This document shows positions 1-5,287 of a stretch of 5,287 nucleotides of DNA, in pieces (positions within the stretch are counted from its first letter, which is position 1; each line of letters begins with the position of its first letter). This stretch comes from Flavobacteriales bacterium (GTDB taxonomy: Bacteria > Bacteroidota > Bacteroidia > Flavobacteriales > BACL11): the NCBI GenBank assembly GCA_018675825.1, contig JABGXK010000163.1:1-5287 (forward strand), read 5' to 3'. The notes under the pieces are model-generated. The model worked only from the letters and a program-made list of their open reading frames with translations, was not told the origin of the DNA and made no database searches. Made by a program: the position numbers and the translations under genes.

Positions 1-265
1 ATATTGCATGAATTAGTTTAAATCCTACTAGAAATCCAAAGAATAAACTAGAAATTATTTCAAATACACTTAATTTTTCTCCTACTATTTTTTTAATTTT
101 TATAATAGATAATTTACCCTCCTTTTCCTTTCTTCCAAGTTCAATCTTAATAATATATGATGCTGCTAAGAAAGCTATAGCAACCCATAATCCAAAGGTT
201 TGTATGGGTAAGGGGATGTGAATACCAAAAAGATCTTCAATTAGATGGCTTATTGTTGGATACAT
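1..265 (-). CDS. lgt: Prolipoprotein diacylglyceryl transferase-like membrane protein, N-terminal part (runs off left edge)
   Basis: Reading leftward from the ATG at 265-263, the frame is open for 88 codons to the window edge. The protein begins MYPTISHLIEDLFGIHIPLP. A first likely membrane segment follows at about residues 22-40 (core FGLWVAIAFLAA), then a charged loop at 42-66 (ELGRKEKEGK and a lysine-rich stretch), then a second hydrophobic segment at about 70-87. The opening and the first membrane segment resemble, from memory, the Bacteroidota family annotated as prolipoprotein diacylglyceryl transferase. That enzyme moves diacylglycerol from phosphatidylglycerol to the lipobox cysteine of prolipoproteins at the inner membrane. 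The catalytic region is outside the window, so function cannot be confirmed here. The start lies inside the 3' end of mtaB with a 16-nt overlap in another frame. No promoter of its own is visible, so cotranslation with mtaB is likely. An alternative is another polytopic membrane protein. Confidence 0.62.
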   Translation of the reverse strand, partial: MYPTISHLIEDLFGIHIPLPIQTFGLWVAIAFLAASYIIKIELGRKEKEGKLSIIKIKKIVGEKLSVFEIISSLFFGFLVGFKLIHAI

Positions 266-1560
266 AGTTCTTTTATTTTAGCATTCATAATTAAATTATT
301 ATCTATTTCCGAAAGAAATACTTCTTTTGTGGTTTTTAAAAGATTTTGATTATAAGGAACTTTAATTTTTATGTAGTTGTCAGTAAACCCATGTAAATAT
401 CCATCTTTATTTTCTTGTTCAAATAAAGCATTTTGATATGTTTTTTCATAATTCTGATAAAATAATCTTTGTAATTTACTCGACATTATACGTAATGCTT
501 TGCTTCTCTCAGATCTTTTATGTTTTTCTACATAACCATTTAATAAAATTGCTTCAGTATTTTCTCTCTCAGAGTAAGAAAATACATGTAAATAGGATAG
601 AGGTAGTTCTTTAATAAAATTCATTGTTGAGTTAAATTCTAAGTCAGTTTCTCCTGGAAATCCTACAATAACATCAGCGCCTATACATACATTAGGAATT
701 TCTTTTTTTATTTTATAAATTTTATTGTAATATAGATTTGTATTATATCTTCTTTTCATTTTACCAAGAATCTTATCTGATCCAGATTGTAAAGGGATAT
801 GAAAATGTGGCATAAATTTTTTAGATAGCTTTACAAAATCTATTATCTCATCAGTAATTAGATTAGGTTCTATTGATGAAATTCTGAATCTTTCAATTCC
901 ATGAACCTTATCAAGTTTTTTTATTAAATCAATAAAACGAAGTTTGCCCTCTTTAAAATCTCCAATATTAACTCCAGTAATAACAATTTCCTTAATATTA
1001 TTTTTTGCGATTTTTCGTGCATTACTAACAATATTTTCTATGGTGTCGCATCTACTTTTTCCTCTAGCAAGAGGTATTGTACAGTAGCTACAAGTATAGT
1101 CACATCCATCTTGTATTTTTAAAAATGATCGTGTTCTATCATTCAATGAAAATGAAGAGTGGTAGTTTAAATTATCTATAGAACAGCCATGAATCTCTAC
1201 TTGATTACTATTATCAATATCTTTTAAAAGTTTAGGAAGATTAAATTTATCATTAGCTCCAAGAACCATATCTACGCCTTCAATCTCACTGATACTTTTA
1301 GGTTTTAGTTGAGCAAAACATCCAGTAACTACAATGTATGAACTAGGAGAGATGCTTTTAGCCTTTTTAATTATTCTTTTACATTCCTTATTTGCATTTT
1401 CAGTAACTGAACAAGTGTTAATTACAAAGAGATCAGCACCATCATTAAATTTAGTTTTATTAAAACCTATATCAGTAAGCTGTCTTGAGATCGTAGAAGT
1501 TTCTGAAAAATTTAGTTTGCACCCTAGAGTATAGAACGCAACATTTTTATCTTTAAACAT
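250..1560 (-). CDS. mtaB: tRNA (N6-L-threonylcarbamoyladenosine(37)-C2)-methylthiotransferase MtaB
   Basis: This is a complete 436-residue radical-SAM methylthiotransferase. MtaB converts t6A to ms2t6A at position 37 of ANN-decoding tRNAs, using two [4Fe-4S] clusters. The N-terminal UPF0004 domain (about 5-125) carries three cluster cysteines: C14 in TLGCKLNFSE, C50 in VINTCSVTENA and C81 in VVTGCFAQ. The radical-SAM domain (about 140-370) has the CxxxCxxC motif at C153, C157 and C160 (GCDYTCSYCTIP), then ARGKSR, ISSIEP, HIPLQSGSD (254-262), GADVIVGFPGET (294-305) and HVFSYSER. A TRAM-like RNA-binding tail follows (about 375-435, GYLHGFTDNYIKIKVP). The LGCKLN and FSYSER wording and the length fit MtaB better than MiaB or RimO. 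All six cluster cysteines are present, so the enzyme should be active. The start is supported by the KNVAFYTLGCKLN opening and by a -7 element 4 nt upstream. The 3' end overlaps the lgt-like gene, suggesting an operon. Confidence 0.95.
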   Translation of the reverse strand: MFKDKNVAFYTLGCKLNFSETSTISRQLTDIGFNKTKFNDGADLFVINTCSVTENANKECKRIIKKAKSISPSSYIVVTGCFAQLKPKSISEIEGVDMVLGANDKFNLPKLLKDIDNSNQVEIHGCSIDNLNYHSSFSLNDRTRSFLKIQDGCDYTCSYCTIPLARGKSRCDTIENIVSNARKIAKNNIKEIVITGVNIGDFKEGKLRFIDLIKKLDKVHGIERFRISSIEPNLITDEIIDFVKLSKKFMPHFHIPLQSGSDKILGKMKRRYNTNLYYNKIYKIKKEIPNVCIGADVIVGFPGETDLEFNSTMNFIKELPLSYLHVFSYSERENTEAILLNGYVEKHKRSERSKALRIMSSKLQRLFYQNYEKTYQNALFEQENKDGYLHGFTDNYIKIKVPYNQNLLKTTKEVFLSEIDNNLIMNAKIKELCIQQ

Positions 1561-1564
1561 CTTA

Positions 1565-1572
1565 CAAAAATA
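1565..1572 (-). promoter_or_regulatory. Bacteroidota-type -7 element of mtaB
   Basis: Read on the minus strand the bases are TATTTTTG, an exact match to the TAnnTTTG -7 consensus of the Bacteroidota primary sigma factor. Only 4 nt (TAAG) separate it from the mtaB ATG. Since transcription normally begins a few bases after this element, the mRNA should start at or within a base or two of the start codon. No convincing TTG-type -33 element lies 19-22 bp upstream; that region is A/T-rich DNA shared with the divergent promoter. Confidence 0.6.
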
Positions 1573-1577
1573 TAAAA

Positions 1578-1610
1578 TTGATTTTTAATTAATAGATTAT
1601 TGTAGTTTTG
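1578..1610 (+). promoter_or_regulatory. Bacteroidota-type promoter of the solute-binding lipoprotein gene
   Basis: The -7 element TAGTTTTG at 1603-1610 matches TAnnTTTG exactly. A TTG at 1578-1580 lies 22 bp upstream and can serve as the -33 element, although the spacing is slightly long. Only 4 nt (TTAT) lie between the -7 element and the ATG at 1615, so the transcript should be leaderless or nearly so. The spacer contains the 12-mer ATTTTTAATTAA (1581-1592), which recurs at the same offset in the pheT promoter. The -7 elements of this promoter and the mtaB promoter are 30 bp apart and point outward. Confidence 0.6.
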
Positions 1611-1614
1611 TTAT

Positions 1615-3210
1615 ATGAAAATATATCTTTCAATCTTCTTATTAATTCTACTCTTTTCATGTGGTGATAATAAAGATATTAGTCATCTCTCAATTTTTAA
1701 GTATAATGAATCAGCGGGTATTAATTCTCTTGACCCTGCTTTTTCAAAGGATCAGGCATCTGTGTGGGCGGTCTCCCAGCTTTTCAATGGTTTAGTTCAG
1801 CTTGATAGTAATCTTAATGTAAAGCCTTCTATAGCAAGTTCTTGGGTTATTTCATCTAATTGCTTAGTTTATGAATTTTATTTAAGAAATGATGTGTATT
1901 TTCATGATCATAAAAATTTTAACAATTCTAAGGGAAGAAGAGTAACTGCTTATGATTTTAAACATTCATTTTCAAGATTAATTGATGAAGATATTGCATC
2001 TCCAGGGAGATGGGTCTTAGCTAATGTTTCAAGTTTTGATGCACTTAATGATTCTGTATTTATTATTAATCTTAAAAATCCATTTCCAGGATTCTTAGGC
2101 TTATTAACTATGCAGTACTGTTCTGTTGTTCCTATTGAGATTACTAAGTCATTAGATTTCCATTCAAACCCTATTGGTACAGGACCATTTAAATTTCAAT
2201 TATGGGAAAATGGAGAAAAACTTATCTTCAGGAAAAATCCTAATTATTTTGAATATTCTAATGGAAAGGCACTTCCGCTATTAGATGGAGTTGCTATTAC
2301 ATTTTTAAGAGATAAACAAGCCGCTTTTTTACAATTTGTTATAGGTAATACTGATTTTCTTTCTGGTATTGATGCCTCATACAAAGATGAATTATTAACT
2401 AAAGAAGGGCTTTTAAATCCTAAGTATAATAATAAAATTAATTATCAAATTCAAAATTACTTAAACACTGAATATTTAGGTTTTTTATTTTCTGATAGTA
2501 TATCTCCTATTAAATACCTAAAAATTAGACAGGCTATAAATTATGGATTTGATAGAAAAAAAATGTTGAGATATCTTAGAAACAATATTGGTACACCTGC
2601 TGTAAATGGATTTATTCCTAAAGGGATGCCTTCTTTTAATAGTAATGTTATTGGATATAATTATGACCCAGAAAGGTCAAAGCAATTAATTAATGAGATT
2701 AAAGTTAATTATGGAGATGATTTAGGTCAAATAAAACTATCTACAACCTCTTCTTATTTAGATCTTTGTGAATATATTCAGAATGAGCTTGCTAAGTTAG
2801 GATTAGATATTTCAATTGATGTTAACCCACCTTCTACACATAGGCAAATGGTAGCAACATCTAAACTTTCTTTCTTTAGAGGTAGCTGGATAGCTGATTA
2901 TCCTGATGCGGAGAACTATTTATCTCTATTTTATAGTAAAAACTTTTCTCCCAATGGACCTAATTATACCCACTTTGTTAATTCATCATTTGATAGTTTA
3001 TATGATATAAGTCTTTCGGAAGTTAATGATTCAATTCGGTATAAATATTATAATTTGATGGATAAAATAATAATTGATAATGCACAAATAGTTCCTTTAT
3101 ACTATGATAATGTGTTACGTTTTACTCAAAAAAACATTAAGGGATTAGCTAGTAATCCTATAAATATGTTGAATCTAAAGTACGTAGATAAGATGTTGGT
3201 AAATCCTTAA
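1615..3210 (+). CDS. ABC transporter solute-binding lipoprotein, family 5 (DppA/OppA-like)
   Basis: This is a complete 531-residue extracytoplasmic binding protein of the peptide/nickel/oligopeptide family (SBP_bac_5), close to the usual length of about 530-545. It starts with a short lipoprotein signal (MK, hydrophobic stretch 3-14, lipobox LFSC with the lipidated cysteine at 16). It would be anchored in a membrane after Lgt and signal peptidase II processing. Family landmarks in order are SIASSWVIS (72-80), YEFYLRNDVYFHD (86-98), KGRRVTAYDFKHSFSRL (106-122), ASPGRWV (128-134), NPIGTGPFKFQLWENGEKL (185-203), RKNPNYF (206-212), IRQAINYGFDRKKM (304-317), GSWIADYPDAENYLSLFYS (423-441) and IVPLYYDN (492-499). 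The KGR-x-VTAYDF plus ASPG wording recalls a Bacteroidota subgroup rather than the enterobacterial DppA pattern. No permease or ATPase gene is adjacent, so it is an orphan component here and its ligand cannot be read from sequence. Residues after the cysteine (GDNKD) are partly acidic, weakly reminiscent of a surface-export signal. Confidence 0.9.
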   Translation: MKIYLSIFLLILLFSCGDNKDISHLSIFKYNESAGINSLDPAFSKDQASVWAVSQLFNGLVQLDSNLNVKPSIASSWVISSNCLVYEFYLRNDVYFHDHKNFNNSKGRRVTAYDFKHSFSRLIDEDIASPGRWVLANVSSFDALNDSVFIINLKNPFPGFLGLLTMQYCSVVPIEITKSLDFHSNPIGTGPFKFQLWENGEKLIFRKNPNYFEYSNGKALPLLDGVAITFLRDKQAAFLQFVIGNTDFLSGIDASYKDELLTKEGLLNPKYNNKINYQIQNYLNTEYLGFLFSDSISPIKYLKIRQAINYGFDRKKMLRYLRNNIGTPAVNGFIPKGMPSFNSNVIGYNYDPERSKQLINEIKVNYGDDLGQIKLSTTSSYLDLCEYIQNELAKLGLDISIDVNPPSTHRQMVATSKLSFFRGSWIADYPDAENYLSLFYSKNFSPNGPNYTHFVNSSFDSLYDISLSEVNDSIRYKYYNLMDKIIIDNAQIVPLYYDNVLRFTQKNIKGLASNPINMLNLKYVDKMLVNP

Positions 3211-3221
3211 ATCTTTTTATT

Positions 3222-3244
3222 TTTAATTAAATACATTAATTAAA
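3222..3244. repeat. Perfect 9-bp A/T inverted repeat upstream of pheT
   Basis: TTTAATTAA (3222-3230) and TTAATTAAA (3236-3244) are perfect reverse complements separated by the 5-nt loop ATACA. Each arm contains the self-palindrome TTAATTAA, so it is also a tandem pair spaced 13 bp centre to centre. The right arm runs into the pheT -7 element at 3241-3248. As RNA it would form an A-U-only stem 11 nt after the lipoprotein stop codon. It has no G+C pairs and no following U-tract, so it is a poor intrinsic terminator. It could be a weak transcript-end structure, a protein-binding site over the promoter, or chance in very A/T-rich DNA. Confidence 0.4.
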
Positions 3245-3248
3245 TTTG
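3241..3248 (+). promoter_or_regulatory. Bacteroidota-type -7 element of pheT
   Basis: TAAATTTG is an exact TAnnTTTG match, 19 nt before the pheT ATG, which predicts a leader of roughly 13-16 nt. The upstream -33 region is a T-rich run (3213-3224) without a clear TTG, so promoter strength is uncertain. The 12-mer ATTTTTAATTAA at 3219-3230 sits 10 nt upstream, the same offset as in the lipoprotein promoter. A GGTGA at 3250-3254 lies 13 nt from the ATG, too far for a normal Shine-Dalgarno site. The promoter suggests pheT can be transcribed separately from the gene before it, although read-through over the 57-nt gap is possible. Confidence 0.5.
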
Positions 3249-3267
3249 TGGTGAATCAATATAAAAT

Positions 3268-5287
3268 ATGAAAATATCAAATAGTTGGCTTCAAAAATAC
3301 TTGAAAGTAGATCTGTCAATTGAAAAAATATCTGAGTTATTAACAGATATTGGATTAGAAGTTGAGGGTGTTTATAAATATGAAACTGTTAAAGGTGGAT
3401 TAGAGGGTATTATAATTGGAGAAATTTTAACCAAAACAAAACATCCTGATGCTGATAGATTAAATCTAACTACAGTTGATATTGGGTATGAAGAGCCTTT
3501 ACAAATTGTATGTGGAGCCCCTAATTTAAAAGTAGGTCAGAAAGTTCCTGTTGCTACAGTTGGTACATTGCTATATTCTGGTGATGATTCATTTAAAATA
3601 AAAAGAAGTAAAATTAGAGGTCAAATTTCCAACGGCATGATATGCGGTCAAGACGAAATTGGTTTAGGTCCTACTACTGATGGGATAATGGTTTTAGAGG
3701 CTGATGCAAAAATTGGATTAACTGGCTCTGAATATTTTAATGTAGAATCTGATACAGTTTTTGAAATTGGATTAACACCTAATCGTACAGATGCAATGTC
3801 TCATATTGGAGTTGCTAGAGATCTTAAAGCAGTTTTAAATTATAAGGGACACAATCTAACAATGTGTATTCCAAGTGTTGATGACTTTAAAGTTGATAAT
3901 AATAATTTGAATATTAATGTTAAAGTTATTTCTTCTGATTTATGCCCTAGATATTCTGGTCTTACAATAAGTGATATATCAGTCAAAGAATCTCCTGAGT
4001 GGTTAAAAAATAAAATTTTAGCAATTGGAATATATCCAATCAATAATGTTGTTGATGTCACTAACTATGTTCTTCATGAAATTGGTCAACCACTGCATGC
4101 TTTTGATGCTTCCAAGATTACAGATAATAAGATAATAGTTAAAACTCTTAAAAAGGATTCGTTATTTATTTCCCTAGATGAAAAAGAAAGAAAGCTTAGT
4201 GACTCAGATTTAATGATTTGTAATTCAAATGAACCAATGTGTATAGCAGGAGTATTTGGTGGTTTAGATTCTTCAGTTACTACTTCAACTCAAAATATAT
4301 TTCTTGAATCTGCATATTTTAATCCAATCTCAATAAGGAAATCAGCTAAATATCATAATCTTAACACAGATGCATCTTTTAGATATGAGAGGGGTTGTGA
4401 CCCAAATATTACTGTTTATGCCCTTAAAAGAGCTGCTTTATTGATTAAAGAGCTTTGTGGCGGAACTATATCTTCAGAAATAATAGATTATTATCCTAAT
4501 CAAATTTCTGATCATTCTATTTTATTTTCATATTCTTCAATGAATAATTTAATTGGTGATAAAATCAATAAAAATGTAGTTAAAAATATACTTACTGATT
4601 TAGAAATTAAAATTGTTAATGAAGAAAATGATGTTCTTTCGCTTTTGGTTCCACCATATAGAGTAGATGTTACTAGAGAGGTTGATGTAATTGAAGAAGT
4701 TTTAAGGATATACGGTTATAATACAGTTAAAATTTCTAATAAATTAAACACATCAATTACTAGTATTGATCGTATTGATTCTTTTAGTTTAAAGACTATA
4801 GTTTCTAATTTATTATCAAGTAATGGATATAATGAAATTATGAATAATTCATTGACTAAAGAAGCATATGATAATCTTATTTTAGATATAGATCCAAATC
4901 AAAATGTTAAAATTATTAATCCTCTGAGTGCTGATTTAAATACTTTAAGAAGAACTCTTTTATTTTCAGTATTAGAAAGTCTTGAATATAATTTAAACAG
5001 GAAGAATAGTAATATTAAATTCTATGAATTTGGAAAAACATATTTTATGGATAAAGAATATGTAGAGAATCAGCATTTATTACTTATGGTTACTGGTAAT
5101 AGGCATGCTGAGAATTGGAATTCACAGAATACAAAAGTAGATTTCTTTTATTTAAAAGAAATTGTTCATTTAATACTAAATCGATTTGGCATTAAGAATC
5201 TAAAGTCAGAAAAAATCAATACTTATGGATTTGAAGATGGTTTAATGTATAAGTATAAGAAAAAAAGGTTAGTTTGTTTTGGAGAAG
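3268..5287 (+). CDS. pheT: Phenylalanyl-tRNA synthetase beta subunit, 3' truncated by window edge
   Basis: The frame is open from the ATG at 3268 to the window edge: 673 codons of a protein usually about 800 long in bacteria. The start gives the family opening MKISNSWLQKYL. PheT pairs with PheS as an (alpha-beta)2 enzyme that charges tRNA-Phe; the beta chain supplies editing and tRNA contacts. Visible in order are an EMAP-II-like tRNA-binding domain (about 40-150, TKTKHPDADRLNLTTVD and NGMICGQDEIGLG) and the B3/B4 editing domain (about 212-390, NNVVDVTNYVLHEIGQPLHAFD core with H277, then IAGVFGG and FLESAYFNP with E347). H277 and E347 appear to match the family's editing-site His and Glu. RYERGCDPN lies at 372-380. 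The B5 domain (about 410-480) ends in PPYRVDVTREVDVIEEVLR with acidic D467, D473, E476 and E477. The start of the catalytic-like module follows (INPLSADLNTLRRTLL, YNLNRK, FYEFGKTYF). The end of that module and the FDX-ACB domain lie outside. No frameshift is seen. pheS is not adjacent upstream. Confidence 0.96.
   Translation, partial: MKISNSWLQKYLKVDLSIEKISELLTDIGLEVEGVYKYETVKGGLEGIIIGEILTKTKHPDADRLNLTTVDIGYEEPLQIVCGAPNLKVGQKVPVATVGTLLYSGDDSFKIKRSKIRGQISNGMICGQDEIGLGPTTDGIMVLEADAKIGLTGSEYFNVESDTVFEIGLTPNRTDAMSHIGVARDLKAVLNYKGHNLTMCIPSVDDFKVDNNNLNINVKVISSDLCPRYSGLTISDISVKESPEWLKNKILAIGIYPINNVVDVTNYVLHEIGQPLHAFDASKITDNKIIVKTLKKDSLFISLDEKERKLSDSDLMICNSNEPMCIAGVFGGLDSSVTTSTQNIFLESAYFNPISIRKSAKYHNLNTDASFRYERGCDPNITVYALKRAALLIKELCGGTISSEIIDYYPNQISDHSILFSYSSMNNLIGDKINKNVVKNILTDLEIKIVNEENDVLSLLVPPYRVDVTREVDVIEEVLRIYGYNTVKISNKLNTSITSIDRIDSFSLKTIVSNLLSSNGYNEIMNNSLTKEAYDNLILDIDPNQNVKIINPLSADLNTLRRTLLFSVLESLEYNLNRKNSNIKFYEFGKTYFMDKEYVENQHLLLMVTGNRHAENWNSQNTKVDFFYLKEIVHLILNRFGIKNLKSEKINTYGFEDGLMYKYKKKRLVCFGE

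Noticed and set aside
768..1055. Frameshift or decay in mtaB
   Set aside because: The frame is continuous over 436 codons with all six cluster cysteines, the HIPLQSG and GFPGET motifs and a TRAM-like tail in order, so the gene looks intact.
1334..1534. Open 66-codon plus-strand frame
   Set aside because: It lies wholly antisense within mtaB, whose conserved cysteine motifs occupy this stretch. It has no promoter or recognisable domain and is a shadow frame.
3222..3250. Strong intrinsic terminator after the lipoprotein gene
   Set aside because: The stem is A-U only and is followed by TTTGTGG rather than a U-tract, so it is described only as an inverted repeat.
3211..3267. T-box or phenylalanine attenuator leader before pheT
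   Set aside because: The gap is only 57 nt, has no Phe-rich leader peptide, no T-box core and no G+C-stable hairpins. A -7 element 19 nt before the ATG makes a long leader unlikely.
3840..4061. Open 73-codon minus-strand frame
   Set aside because: It is antisense to the B3/B4 editing domain of pheT, which is well conserved here. The predicted peptide resembles nothing and has no supporting signals.
1..5287. Mobile element, CRISPR array, toxin-antitoxin, defence cassette, tRNA or rRNA gene
   Set aside because: Nearly all bases are explained by four housekeeping-type coding regions. No direct-repeat arrays, transposase motifs, terminal inverted repeats or cloverleaf-like G+C-rich segments were seen by eye on either strand.

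Overview
The window looks like an ordinary chromosomal segment from a low-GC member of the Bacteroidota, most likely Flavobacteriia-like. Three things suggest this: the strong A+T bias, with intergenic DNA that is almost pure A/T; three TAnnTTTG -7 promoter elements, the Bacteroidota-type signal, with no clear Shine-Dalgarno sites; and proteins that read like the flavobacterial versions of their families. The assignment to Bacteroidota is fairly firm. Anything finer is a guess.

Layout from left to right. Positions 1-265 (minus strand) hold the first 88 codons of a membrane protein resembling the Bacteroidota form of prolipoprotein diacylglyceryl transferase (Lgt); the rest lies off the left edge. 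Positions 250-1560 (minus) hold a complete mtaB, the radical-SAM tRNA methylthiotransferase. Its last 16 nt overlap the start of the lgt-like gene, so the two probably form an operon. Positions 1561-1614 are a compact divergent promoter region. Positions 1615-3210 (plus) encode a complete lipoprotein, the solute-binding component of a peptide/oligopeptide-type ABC transporter (family 5, DppA/OppA-like). Positions 3211-3267 are a short A/T-rich gap with a promoter and a perfect inverted repeat. From 3268 to the right edge (plus) runs pheT, the phenylalanyl-tRNA synthetase beta subunit, cut off at codon 673. There is no gene-free stretch longer than about 60 nt.

The genes share a loose housekeeping theme. 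MtaB and PheT both serve tRNA function (modification at A37 and aminoacylation). The Lgt-like enzyme would lipidate proteins such as the neighbouring solute-binding lipoprotein at its Cys16. Nothing shows that the four genes form a dedicated system, and I found no mobile element, CRISPR array, RNA gene or defence-like cassette.

The most interesting signal is regulatory. Both divergent genes have a TAnnTTTG element exactly 4 nt before the ATG, which predicts leaderless or near-leaderless mRNAs from two back-to-back promoters that physically overlap. The two plus-strand promoters also share an identical A/T 12-mer at the same distance from the -7 element.
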